From Tersicoccus phoenicis (GTDB taxonomy: Bacteria > Actinomycetota > Actinomycetes > Actinomycetales > Micrococcaceae), in assembly GCF_001968835.1 (NCBI RefSeq), contig NZ_MRDE01000068.1, forward strand, positions 62,001-126,000: a DNA stretch of 64,000 nt, read 5' to 3'. Positions 9,685 to 17,941 of the stretch are shown here, piece after piece (positions within the stretch are counted from its first letter, which is position 1; each line of letters opens with the position of its first letter). Under the pieces are notes generated by a model. It did no database searches. It was not told the origin of the DNA and saw nothing but the letters and a program-made list of their open reading frames with translations. Both the position numbers and the translations under genes were made by a program.

Positions 9685-10875
9685 GTGAGCCAGAACCGCG
9701 CGACCGTCACCCCGATCGAGGACCGGAACGCCTGGGACGCGGCGGTCGAGGCGCTCGGCGGTCACCCGCTGCAACTGTGGGGCTGGGGTGAGGTCAAGGC
9801 CGCGCACGGGTGGCAGGTCGAGCGTCTGCTCGTCACCGGCACCGCGGCTTCCGGCTCCGTCACCGGTACCGCGGCTTCCGGCTCCGTGGCCGCGCCGGAT
9901 TCCGGCGCCGCGGTCACCGGCACACCGCTCGGCGCCGCCGAGGTGGCGTACCGGTCGTTGCCGTGGCCGTTGCGGTCCCTGGCCTATGTCTCCCGCGGAC
10001 CGGTGGGTGACCCGGAGCGCGCGGCGGAGGTGCTCGACGCCGTCGCCGCTCATGTGAAGGCCACCCGCGGGTCGGTCGCGCTCGTCGTCGAGCCCGACTG
10101 GGAGGCTGGGTCGGCGGGGGAGGCGCGCCTGACCGCGGCCGGCTTCCACCGCACCGACTCCACGATCCTCATCCCGCGCACCCTCATCCTCGACCTCACC
10201 CGCACCGAGGACGAGCTGATGGCCGCGATGCACCGCACCACCCGGGCCAACGTGCGCAAGAACCTGCGCAGCGATCTCGAGTTCCGCCGGGTCGCCTCCG
10301 AAACCGAGCTGGAGAAAATCCTCGCGCTCTACCGCGACACCGCGGCCCGCGCCGGGTTCGGCATCCACGGCGACGACTACTACCGCGACATCTGGCGGTT
10401 CCTCGGCGAGAACTCGCCGATCGTCGCCGCCTTCGACGGCGGCGAACCGATCGCGTTCGTGTGGATCGCGCGGAGCGGCTCCACCGCGTTCGAACTCTAC
10501 GGCGGCGTGTCCCCGGCCGGGCAGAAGGCCCGCGCGAACTACGGCGTCAAGTGGGCGGCGTTCACCGAGATGAAGGCCGACGGCTGCACCCGCTACGACC
10601 TGAACGGCTTGCTGAACGACGGCATCTCGGATTTCAAGAAGCAGTTCGCGCAGCACGAGGACCAGCTCACGGGCACGTGGGACCTGCCCCTGTCCCCGCT
10701 CTACCCGGTGTACGCGCGGGCGATGCCGCTCGCCCGGAAGGCCGTCACCCGCGCCCGGCCGGCCGCGAAGGCTGCGCTCGCCGGGGCCGTCCCGGCCGCC
10801 CGGCGCGTCGTCGGCGGTGCCCTGCCGGCGGTCCGGTCGCTGGTGTCGAAGGCCCGCTCCCGCTCCGGGCGCTGA
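9685..10875 (+). CDS. FemAB-like peptidoglycan bridge aminoacyltransferase
   Basis: 396 residues from a GTG with AGGAG upstream. The sequence has the doubled GNAT fold of FemAB/FemX proteins. The second half contains MHRTTRANVRKNLRSDLEF, FELYGGVSPAGQKARANYGVKW and YDLNGLLNDGISDFKKQF, characteristic of lipid II aminoacyltransferases. Residues about 52-76 are an inserted VTGTAASGS-type repeat, and the last 50 are an Ala/Arg-rich helical tail. Proteins of this type add the first amino acid of a peptidoglycan cross-bridge from aminoacyl-tRNA; the amino acid cannot be deduced. The leader between TAGGCT near 9620 and the GTG can fold into a GC-rich hairpin. Confidence 0.87.
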   Translation: MSQNRATVTPIEDRNAWDAAVEALGGHPLQLWGWGEVKAAHGWQVERLLVTGTAASGSVTGTAASGSVAAPDSGAAVTGTPLGAAEVAYRSLPWPLRSLAYVSRGPVGDPERAAEVLDAVAAHVKATRGSVALVVEPDWEAGSAGEARLTAAGFHRTDSTILIPRTLILDLTRTEDELMAAMHRTTRANVRKNLRSDLEFRRVASETELEKILALYRDTAARAGFGIHGDDYYRDIWRFLGENSPIVAAFDGGEPIAFVWIARSGSTAFELYGGVSPAGQKARANYGVKWAAFTEMKADGCTRYDLNGLLNDGISDFKKQFAQHEDQLTGTWDLPLSPLYPVYARAMPLARKAVTRARPAAKAALAGAVPAARRVVGGALPAVRSLVSKARSRSGR

Positions 10876-10928
10876 CGCCGGCCGCTGACCCCGCGGTCCT
10901 GCGCCTTCTCCCGCGCCTTCTTCCGCGT

Positions 10929-11447
10929 TCACGTCCGACTCACCGCCCCGGCTCGCGTGCCGGAGCCGACGCGGACCGCGCTCATCGCCCCTCCGCCCGG
11001 CCTGCCGACCTGATCCGGTACCGGTGGCCCACCGGCCACCCCGCGCCGGGGTGCGGAGAGCCGCGCGGCGACCGCGTCCACCTGGCCCCGCGCCACCTCC
11101 GGGTCGCCGTCCGCGGCGATGCACAGGTGGGCGGCCGCATTCGCGTACCAGGCGGCCGCGTCGGCGCGTCCCATCGCGACGAACACGCCCGCTGCCTCGC
11201 CCAGCAGGTCGGGCCGGCCGCCCGCCGCGTGTCGCACCTCCGCGGCGGCGTCCTCGAAGGCGACCTCGCGGCGGCTCGCGTGCCGGGAGGCCACCCCCAT
11301 CAGCGTCGCGATCGTCAGCCGGTCACGCATCGGTGCGCCGGAACGGCTGTCGGTGCCACCGGCTCGGTGCCGGAGGGCGTGCTGGGAAACGCGAGCAGGG
11401 GCGTCGAGCAGGGTGTCCGTCATGGACGTCATGGTGCCGGCTGCCAC
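10929..11447 (-). CDS. Hypothetical protein, Ala-rich
   Basis: 172 residues, unrecognised. The central part (MRDRLTIATLMGVASRHASRREVAFEDAAAEV onward in pieces) predicts mainly helices and ends in a Gly/Arg-rich tail. An inner start (MTDTLLDAP, eight residues in) is possible. It lies tail to tail with the FemAB-like gene (53 nt) and downstream of the Fic remnant. A genuine gene is likely from codon bias, but homology cannot be confirmed here. Confidence 0.5.
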   Translation of the reverse strand: MAAGTMTSMTDTLLDAPARVSQHALRHRAGGTDSRSGAPMRDRLTIATLMGVASRHASRREVAFEDAAAEVRHAAGGRPDLLGEAAGVFVAMGRADAAAWYANAAAHLCIAADGDPEVARGQVDAVAARLSAPRRGVAGGPPVPDQVGRPGGGAMSAVRVGSGTRAGAVSRT

Positions 11448-11511
11448 CGACAGAAGCCCGGGCTGCCGGGCCAGTTCGGCGCTGGTACGCCCTTCTCCTG
11501 GGTGGCGCTGG

Positions 11512-11790
11512 TCAGAGTCGGCCGCGTCGGGCGCGGTCGGCGAAGTCGTCGAGGGCGGAGAGGATCTCCGGCGACCGCCAGAAGCGGCCGCGCTTGAACT
11601 TGTCGACGCCCGTGACGATACCGGCGTCCTCGAGCGCGTCCATGGCCCGCTTCTCGGTGGCCCGACGTGGCGGCTGACGGTTCAGCGAGACGGCACGGTC
11701 GCGAAACTGCGGGACTCGTCCCTCACCGAACAGCTGCCCAGGAGTGTCTCGGACGTCGTGCAGACGACGACGAAGGCCGTGGCGGGTACC
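11512..11790 (-). pseudogene. Fic family protein, C-terminal remnant
   Basis: In the 407-bp space between the hypothetical gene and manA, the minus strand reads an open frame of about 90 codons without a good start. It ends DALEDAGIVTGVDKFKRG, then RFWRSPEILSALDDFADRARRGRL and a TGA. This matches the winged-helix and C-terminal tail of actinobacterial Fic proteins (NRAWRAPEVLAALDAFAAR-like). The catalytic HPFxxGNGR motif and the whole Fic core are missing, so this is a decayed fragment, probably of an AMP-transferase toxin gene. The exact upstream limit is uncertain. Confidence 0.5.
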
Positions 11791-11854
11791 CGATCCGAAT
11801 GACGCAGCGGACGGGTGCCGCAGTTGCTCCTGTCCAGATGACCGCCGCCGGTCC

Positions 11855-13207
11855 TCAGAACTCCCGGGCGACCGTCGTCGCGAATGCCCGGGTGCGCCCC
11901 GTGGAGCTCCGTTCGGCGGCGCGCGCCATCACGGGCGCCTCGGCCGCCGGGACGAACGCCGCCTCCCCGCGGGTCGCCCGCAGGGACCCGTTCGGGGAGT
12001 CGAGCATGAGGGTGCCGTCGGTGACGACGACGAGGGCCGGGCCGTGCTGCAGTACCGGCAGATCACCGCTGGTCGAGGCGTCACCTGGCCCGGCGTCGAA
12101 GTCGAGCACCTGGAGGGCGAACTCGTCGAACGGGGGAGCGAAGACCAGCTGCCCCCACTCGGTCTCCACGGCGGGCAGTCCGGGCACTCCGCGTGCGGCG
12201 AACCGCACGGTCTTCAGCAACTCGGGCACGTCGACGTGCTTGCCCGTCAGGCCGCCGCGCAGCACGTTGTCCGAGGCCGCCATCACCTCGATGCCCAGTC
12301 CCGACAAGTAGGCGTGCACGTTGCCGGCCGGCAGGTAGAGGGCCTCCCCGGGCAGCAGGCTGACGCGGTTGAGCAGCAGGGAGACGACGACGCCCGGGTC
12401 GCCGGGGTAGCGTTCCTGCAGATCGGCGGCCGTGGCGATCGAGATCGCCGTTCCCGGGGACAGCACATCGGACAGTGACGCCGAGGCGAGGGCCGCGAGC
12501 GCGTCGGCGGCCAGTGCCGCGTCGCCCCGCCGGTCGAAGACGAGGGCGAACGCCTGCCGCAGGCGCGGGTCCTCGTCCGTTCCGGAGGACTCGGCGTCGG
12601 AGGACGGTGCGTCCCCCTCCAGGAGATCGGCGAGCTCGGTGAGCAGGCGAACCCCGGCCCCCGATGCATCGTCGCCGGACCCGCCGCCGTCGGCAGCCAG
12701 GCCGCGCTCGAGCGCGGTGATCGTCTCGCGCAGCAGGACCGCGGTCGCGGCGGGGTCACGGAAACCGCTCAGCGCCGCGAAGTCGCTGAGGGCGTAGATC
12801 ATCTCGGGCTTGTGGTTGCGGTCCCGGTAGTTCCGCTCGGGGGCGTCACGGGCGATCCCGGCCTCGTCCTCCGCCGCGTACCCGGCCTCCGCCTGCGCGA
12901 TCGTGGGGTGGACCTGCAGGGAGAGCGGTGCATCGGCTGCGAGGATCTTCATCAGGAACGGCAGCCGCTCGCCGAAGCGCTCAACGACCCCGGCGCCGAG
13001 CGTCGCCCCGGGATCGGCGGCGATCACGTCATCGAGCCGGGCGCCGGACCCGGGTTCCCCGGCGGCGATCACCGACGGGGAGTCGGGGTGGGCGCCGAGC
13101 CACAGCTCGGCCTCCGGGTCGCCGGAGGGCTCCCGCCCGAGCAGGGTGGCGATCGCCGTCGTCGAGCCCCACGGGTAGGGGCGGATCGGGCTGGTCAGGC
13201 GGAACAC
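11855..13207 (-). CDS. manA: Mannose-6-phosphate isomerase, class I
   Basis: 450 residues. Zinc ligands sit in SLQVHPTIAQAEAGY (about 100-115) and in the following HKPEMIYAL; the C-terminal GIEVMAASDNVLRGGLTGKH is the class I signature. It interconverts fructose-6-P and mannose-6-P, feeding GDP-mannose and polyprenyl-P-mannose, the donor for the Pmt protein encoded at 37-39 kb. An Asp/Ser-rich insertion (about residues 175-225) makes it longer than usual. It is 51 nt downstream of purE and possibly in the purK-purE transcript. Confidence 0.95.
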   Translation of the reverse strand: MFRLTSPIRPYPWGSTTAIATLLGREPSGDPEAELWLGAHPDSPSVIAAGEPGSGARLDDVIAADPGATLGAGVVERFGERLPFLMKILAADAPLSLQVHPTIAQAEAGYAAEDEAGIARDAPERNYRDRNHKPEMIYALSDFAALSGFRDPAATAVLLRETITALERGLAADGGGSGDDASGAGVRLLTELADLLEGDAPSSDAESSGTDEDPRLRQAFALVFDRRGDAALAADALAALASASLSDVLSPGTAISIATAADLQERYPGDPGVVVSLLLNRVSLLPGEALYLPAGNVHAYLSGLGIEVMAASDNVLRGGLTGKHVDVPELLKTVRFAARGVPGLPAVETEWGQLVFAPPFDEFALQVLDFDAGPGDASTSGDLPVLQHGPALVVVTDGTLMLDSPNGSLRATRGEAAFVPAAEAPVMARAAERSSTGRTRAFATTVAREF

Positions 13208-13258
13208 ACGCGCTCCTTCGGGTCGTCGGCGAGCTCGATCGTCCCGAACCCGTGATCC

Positions 13259-13831
13259 TCAGTCGGCATCGAGGCCGTCCCGCAGTTTCTGCCCCTTGGC
13301 CAGGGCGCTCGCCCGCAGGTCCCGCGCGAAGCGGACCAGGTCCCCGCGCAGCCGTCCGGCCTGCTCGTCCGACCCGGCAGCGAGGATGCGAGCGGCCAGC
13401 AAGCCGGCGTTCCGGGCACCGCCGATGGAGACCGTCGCCACCGGGACGCCCGCGGGCATCTGGACGATGGAGAGCAGCGAATCCATCCCGTCGAGGGTCT
13501 TCAGCGGCACCGGCACCCCGATCACCGGCAGCGGCGTGACGGCGGCGAGCATGCCGGGCAGGTGGGCGGCGCCCCCGGCCCCGGCGATGATGACGCGCAG
13601 TCCGCGGCCGGCGGCGTCCCGCCCGTAGGCGATCATGTCTTCCGGCATCCGGTGCGCGGAGACGACGTCGGCCTCGTAGCCGATGCCGAACTCGTCCAGC
13701 GCCTCGGCTGCGGCGCGCATCACGGGCCAGTCGGAGTCCGAGCCCATCACGACGCCGACGAGCGGGTCGGGGGCGGGTCCGGCCGAGGCGGATCCCGCCG
13801 AGACTGACCCGGTCCTCGGGGTGGCGGTCAT
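13259..13831 (-). CDS. purE: N5-carboxyaminoimidazole ribonucleotide mutase
   Basis: 190 residues with a Ser/Ala/Pro head of about 25, then the class I PurE core: [23 protein letters not shown] and [15 protein letters not shown]. It converts N5-CAIR to CAIR in purine synthesis, using the product of PurK. Its ATG overlaps the purK stop in an ATGA junction, so translation is coupled. Confidence 0.96.
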   Translation of the reverse strand: MTATPRTGSVSAGSASAGPAPDPLVGVVMGSDSDWPVMRAAAEALDEFGIGYEADVVSAHRMPEDMIAYGRDAAGRGLRVIIAGAGGAAHLPGMLAAVTPLPVIGVPVPLKTLDGMDSLLSIVQMPAGVPVATVSIGGARNAGLLAARILAAGSDEQAGRLRGDLVRFARDLRASALAKGQKLRDGLDAD

Positions 13832-15096
13832 CGGGGTCCTCCGGTCGTGGCGCCGCCGTCGGGGCCGACACCGGTGCGACCTGTTCCCGCGGAATCGCCG
13901 TGCGGTGCGCCGTCCGATGAGACGTCGTCGGCCGGCCTCCCGGACACGCCGTCGGCGAGGGTCTGGGCCGCGTTCCCGGCGGCCGCACGCACCCGCGGCA
14001 GATCCCCGGCGGTGGAGGCGACGGCGTTCACGTGCCCGACCTTCCGGCCGGGCCGCACCCCCTTGCCGTAGGTATGCACCTTCACGGCGGGGGCGTCCGC
14101 CAGCACCCGGGGGTAGGCGGTGAACAGGTCGGGGTTGGCGCCGCCGAGCACGTTCTTCATCACCACGGCCGCGCCGACGACATCCGTGGCTCCCAGGGGC
14201 AGGTCGAGGACCGCCCGGAGATGCTGCTCGAACTGGCTGGTCACGCTGCCGTCCATGGTCCAGTGGCCGCTGTTGTGCGGGCGCATGGCGAGCTCGTTGA
14301 TCGCGAAGCCGGGGCCGACGCCCGGCGTCTCGAACATCTCCACCGCGAGGACGCCGGTGACGCCGAACTCGGCGGCCAGCGTACTCGCGGCGTCGCTCGC
14401 GGCGGCCGCGACGGTGGGATCGAGGTCCGGGGCCGGGGCGATCACCTCGTCACACACCCCGTTCACCTGGATGCTCTCGACCACCGGCCAGGAAGCGATC
14501 TCGCCCGACGGGGTGCGGGCCAGCAGGGCGGAGAGTTCACGGCTGAAGGGGACCTTCTGCTCCGCCAGCAGCGGGCCGCCGCCGGTGAACCAGTCCGCGG
14601 CGGCGCGGGCGGCGTCGGCGTCGTCGATCACCCGCACACCCTTGCCGTCGTAGCCGCCGCGCGGGGTCTTGAGGATCACCGGCCAGCCGGTCGCCTCGCC
14701 GAACGCGACCAGATCCTCGACGTCGTCGACGACGGCCCAGCCGGGATTCGGCAGGCCGAGCCGGTCCACCGCCGCTCGCATCACCAGCTTGTCCTGGGCG
14801 TGCACGAGCGCGTCCGGCCCCGGATGCACGGACACGCCCTCGGCGATGAGGGCGCGCAGGTGCTCCGTGGGCACGTGCTCGTGGTCGAACGTGAGGACGT
14901 CGACGTCGGAGGCGAACCGGCGCAGGGCGGCCAGGTCCCGGTGATCACCGATCTCGAACCGGTGCACCGCCGCCACCGCGCACTCGTCCGCCGACGTGGC
15001 CAGCACGTGCAGCTGAAGCCCCAGTTCCGTCGCCGGCGGCGCCATCATGCGCGCCAGCTGGCCGCCGCCCACCACACCGATCACAGGTCTGTCCAT
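13828..15096 (-). CDS. purK: 5-(carboxyamino)imidazole ribonucleotide synthase
   Basis: 422 residues: N-terminal dinucleotide-like fold ([12 protein letters not shown]), ATP-grasp domain with [12 protein letters not shown] near residue 140, [16 protein letters not shown], and [17 protein letters not shown]. It makes N5-CAIR from AIR, bicarbonate and ATP; a carbonic anhydrase is encoded about 7 kb away. The start lies 6 nt after a TAGGCT box (complement of 15103-15108), so leaderless. The C-terminal 50 residues are a Gly/Asp-rich extension. Confidence 0.96.
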   Translation of the reverse strand: MDRPVIGVVGGGQLARMMAPPATELGLQLHVLATSADECAVAAVHRFEIGDHRDLAALRRFASDVDVLTFDHEHVPTEHLRALIAEGVSVHPGPDALVHAQDKLVMRAAVDRLGLPNPGWAVVDDVEDLVAFGEATGWPVILKTPRGGYDGKGVRVIDDADAARAAADWFTGGGPLLAEQKVPFSRELSALLARTPSGEIASWPVVESIQVNGVCDEVIAPAPDLDPTVAAAASDAASTLAAEFGVTGVLAVEMFETPGVGPGFAINELAMRPHNSGHWTMDGSVTSQFEQHLRAVLDLPLGATDVVGAAVVMKNVLGGANPDLFTAYPRVLADAPAVKVHTYGKGVRPGRKVGHVNAVASTAGDLPRVRAAAGNAAQTLADGVSGRPADDVSSDGAPHGDSAGTGRTGVGPDGGATTGGPR

Positions 15097-15253
15097 CCCG
15101 CCAGCCTATCCAGCCGAGCCGGCGGGACCGGCGTGCGGCTAGGCTGGCTGGGCTAGGCGGGCGCCTCGGCAAGCAGGGGAGCGTGGGCACCGTCACGGCG
15201 TTCCCTCGCCGCGGCGGAGTCGCCCGCGTGTCGCCGACGGTAGAGTGTCTCGG

Positions 15254-15940
15254 GTGGCCGCAGCCGGTCCGGCAGCCGGCCGACGTGGCTCCGGCCCGGT
15301 GACGAGCGGGCCGCTCGATCGCGAGACGGCGGTCGACCAGCACGATGGCGAGGTCGGGATGCAGGCACTGGTGGAGCGGTTCCGCGGGCTCTTCTCCATG
15401 CTGATGCGGGAGATCCTCAAGTTCGGCACCGTGGGCGCCGTCGGTTACGTGATCAACAACGGCGTGTGGTTCCTGCTGGTGCACGGTCCGATGCAGGACA
15501 GTTACGCCAAGGCCAGGGTCGTCTCCGGCATCGTGGCCACGCTGTTCGCCTGGGTCGCCAACCGGTACTGGACGTTCCGGCACAAGCGGCAGCCCAACAA
15601 GGTTCGCGAGCTCGTCCAGTTCCTCGTGATCAACGCGATCGGGGTCGGCATCGAGGCCGGCTGCGTGTGGTTCACGGTCTACGTCCTGGGCCTGACGGAC
15701 ACGACGTCCTCGTTCATCGCCGGTGGCGTGATCGGCCTCGGGCTGGGAACCATCTTCCGTTTCATCGCCTACCGCTACTGGGTGTTCTCCGCCGAACTGA
15801 ACGCCGAACCCGATTTCGCCGACGACATCGCCGCTCACGACCAGCAGCGCTGGACCGAGACCGAGCGGTTGCGCCGGATCCGCGCCGAGGAGGTCCGCCG
15901 CGAGGAGGTCCGGCACGGGATGGAGTCCGACGGGCACTGA
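15254..15940 (+). CDS. GtrA family membrane protein
   Basis: 228 residues from the GTG that follows a TAGAGT box (15241-15246) by 7 nt; GTGs at 15245 and 15299 and the ATG at 15359 are other options. Four membrane helices span about residues 50-170 (starting LKFGTVGAVGYVINNGVWFLLV), including the family's WVANRYWTFRHK. The tail is charged and helical. GtrA proteins are thought to help flip polyprenyl-linked sugars; the position next to purK matches mycobacteria (Rv3276c/Rv3277, from memory). Confidence 0.9.
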   Translation: MAAAGPAAGRRGSGPVTSGPLDRETAVDQHDGEVGMQALVERFRGLFSMLMREILKFGTVGAVGYVINNGVWFLLVHGPMQDSYAKARVVSGIVATLFAWVANRYWTFRHKRQPNKVRELVQFLVINAIGVGIEAGCVWFTVYVLGLTDTTSSFIAGGVIGLGLGTIFRFIAYRYWVFSAELNAEPDFADDIAAHDQQRWTETERLRRIRAEEVRREEVRHGMESDGH

Positions 15941-15945
15941 GGCCG

Positions 15946-16237
15946 TGGGCGCCGCGAGGGTTCAGGTCGGTCTCGCACTCTGGCCCAGATAGAAGAGCCG
16001 TTGTCCGGGCTGGGGTGCCCTGGCCCGAACAGCGTGGCCGTTGTCCGGGCTCCCGTGCGAGGTGTGGCGGCCACCCGCGAGGGCTCGGGTCGTTCTCGCA
16101 TACCGGCCCGAACAGCGTGGCCGTTGTCCGGGCTCCCGTGCGAGGTGTGGCGGCCACCCGCGAGGGCTCGGGTCGTTCTCGCACACCGGCCCGAACAGCG
16201 TGGCCGTTGTTCGGGCTCCCGTGCGAGGAGACGGGTA
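15946..16237. repeat. 83-bp tandem repeats with stem-loop, about 3.5 units
   Basis: Units begin GGCCCGAACAGCGTGGCC at 16022, 16105 and 16188, an exact 83-bp period. The first two full units differ at one base; the third is cut after about 45 bases, and a diverged partial unit precedes them from about 15950. Each unit can form a hairpin between GCCCGAACA and TGTCCGGGC (TGTTCGGGC, a perfect match, in the last). The array fills the space between the convergent gtrA and TIGR03089 genes. It could act as a bidirectional terminator or be a minisatellite. Confidence 0.9.
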
Positions 16238-16245
16238 GACCAGCG

Positions 16246-16959
16246 TCAGGACACGCGCACGGCACGCTCCGAGGCGAGCACCGCATCGGTGATGCGTTCG
16301 GCGTCGTCCGTGATCAGCACGGCCACCCCGTCGAGCCAGGCGTCGACCGCCGTCAGGAGCGCGTCGGCCAGGTCGAGCGACGGATCCAGCGCTCGGGTAC
16401 GGCCCGGCTCGGCGGCGCCCCGGCGCGACCGGTGCAGTTCCACGGGCCTGCCGTCCCGGCACAGTCGAAGCCGGTCCGTCGCCGGTTCCCCGGCGAAACC
16501 GTCACCGAACGCGCGCACGATGGCGGCGTAGTCGAGGGTGTCGGCGGGCAGTTCGCCCGGGTAGGCGAGGTCGAGGGTGCCGAGCGCGACGACGACGTCG
16601 TACTCCGCGCGCACCGAGCCCGCGGCGGCCGGTGCCACATCGACGTGGACGGTCACCGCGTCGTCGTCCGTCCCCGTGTGCAGCAGGGCACCGGCCTGCC
16701 AGCCGCCCAACGCGAGGGCCATGGTCCGCCAGTGCACCGGCAGGGCGAGCCGGATCGCGGTGCCGGGCTCCACGTCGCACTCCTCGACCAGCAGGTTCGC
16801 CGTCTTGGCCGCCCAGTTCAGCAGCACCGCGCCGGAGAGCTCGACCCGCTCGCCCTCAGGCCCGTACCAGATCAGCCGGGGCGCCGACCCGGCCACCGTG
16901 AGCGACCGCTCGAGATCGCTGAACCGTGGGCTCGGGGTGGTCTCGGTCGGGGTGGTCAT
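16246..16959 (-). CDS. TIGR03089 family protein (AMP-binding-like)
   Basis: 237 residues from the ATG at 16959 (AAGGAC upstream). The sequence resembles the N-terminal part of acyl-CoA synthetases (PRLIWYGPEGERVELSGAVLLNWAAKTANLL) but lacks the AMP-binding TSGTTG motif and the C-terminal lid, which is normal for TIGR03089. The function of the family is unknown. It is typical of Actinomycetota and commonly near cell-envelope mannose genes. Confidence 0.85.
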   Translation of the reverse strand: MTTPTETTPSPRFSDLERSLTVAGSAPRLIWYGPEGERVELSGAVLLNWAAKTANLLVEECDVEPGTAIRLALPVHWRTMALALGGWQAGALLHTGTDDDAVTVHVDVAPAAAGSVRAEYDVVVALGTLDLAYPGELPADTLDYAAIVRAFGDGFAGEPATDRLRLCRDGRPVELHRSRRGAAEPGRTRALDPSLDLADALLTAVDAWLDGVAVLITDDAERITDAVLASERAVRVS

Positions 16960-17196
16960 GGTCGTCCTTCCTGTCGATACCGGCTGCGCGAGACCATTCT
17001 GTCGCAGGAGCGGGCACCGGGGGTCGGCTCCGCCGGGCCTCGCGATACGCTGGGGCCGCCGGGAATGGAGCGCGAGGTCCCGACTTCCGCGGGCGAGTTC
17101 CGGGGCCTCTTCTCGACCTCCGACCGTGGCCGGAGTCGGGCGACACGCCCGAGGGAAGAGGACACGCCGCGACCGCCTCGAATTCCCCCGCACGGC

Positions 17197-17228
17197 TTGA
17201 CGTCGATGTGCTTACACGCGTGTAATTA
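17197..17228 (+). promoter_or_regulatory. whiB2 promoter with palindromic operator
   Basis: A near-consensus sigma-A promoter: TTGACG (17197-17202), 18-bp spacer, TGTAAT (17221-17226). The spacer and -10 box are overlaid by a perfect 14-bp palindrome, TTACACGCGTGTAA (17212-17225). It lies about 155 nt before the whiB start, giving a long leader. The rest of the 421-bp gap (16960-17381) shows no gene. The regulator is unknown. Confidence 0.65.
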
Positions 17229-17381
17229 GGCATCGGCCGAGCGGCCGGAGAGACGAACATCACACCGGCCGGAGGTCTCAGCCAGCCGACCGGTGGAGGT
17301 CCTCCGAAGCGCCCGGCCCGGGGGGCCAGACGGTCTTCTGTCCGAGCAGCAACCAGCAGACCGAGCAGACGAGGAGCACCA

Positions 17382-17933
17382 GTGGGAGCAGCGGAGCAGA
17401 CGCAGAAGCGCTATCTGGCCGCGGATACCGCCAGCCGACACGGAGCCCGAGCCGTCCCCGACGACTGGTACGTCGATCCCGCCGACCCGGACGCGTCACG
17501 CCGGTACCGGGAGCACACGCAGCGGTCCCTCGAGGACGCTGCGACCGCGTTCCTGGCCGAACACGAGGCGTTCGAGGGATCCGCGGTCACGGCGCTCGCC
17601 GGCGCCCCGGCCGCGGCGCCCGTGCACGCCCCCGACCCCACGGGCGCCCGGCAGCTCAGCCCCGCCATCTGGATCGGGCTGCCGGGCACGTCCCCCGACC
17701 CCGCGGACGACGGTGAGCTTTCCTGGCAGGCCGACGCCCTCTGCGCGCAGACCGACCCGGAGGCCTTCTTCCCGGAGAAGGGCGGCTCGACCCGGGACGC
17801 CAAGAAGGTCTGCGGCGCCTGCACCGTTCGTGCCCAGTGCCTGGAGTACGCCCTCGAGAACGACGAGCGATTCGGCATCTGGGGCGGTATGTCCGAGCGT
17901 GAGCGTCGACGCCTGCGCAGACGCGTCGTCTGA
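17382..17933 (+). CDS. whiB2: WhiB family iron-sulfur transcription regulator (WhiB2/WhmD-like)
   Basis: 183 residues from a GTG with GAGGAG 6 nt upstream. The WhiB domain fills the C-terminal 70 residues: the four cluster cysteines are C121, C144, C147 and C153, followed by GIWGG (165-169) and a basic tail SERERRRLRRR that would contact DNA with sigma factor region 4. WhiB2/WhmD controls septation and cell division in mycobacteria and sporulation septation in Streptomyces. The first 110 residues are a long hydrophilic extension not found in short WhiB2 proteins. It is followed after 8 nt by the glycosyltransferase gene. Confidence 0.92.
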   Translation: MGAAEQTQKRYLAADTASRHGARAVPDDWYVDPADPDASRRYREHTQRSLEDAATAFLAEHEAFEGSAVTALAGAPAAAPVHAPDPTGARQLSPAIWIGLPGTSPDPADDGELSWQADALCAQTDPEAFFPEKGGSTRDAKKVCGACTVRAQCLEYALENDERFGIWGGMSERERRRLRRRVV

Positions 17934-17941
17934 CCGGGGGC

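Noticed and set aside
15946-16237. 83-bp repeats as a CRISPR array
   Set aside because: The repeats are contiguous with no unique spacers and no cas genes are present.
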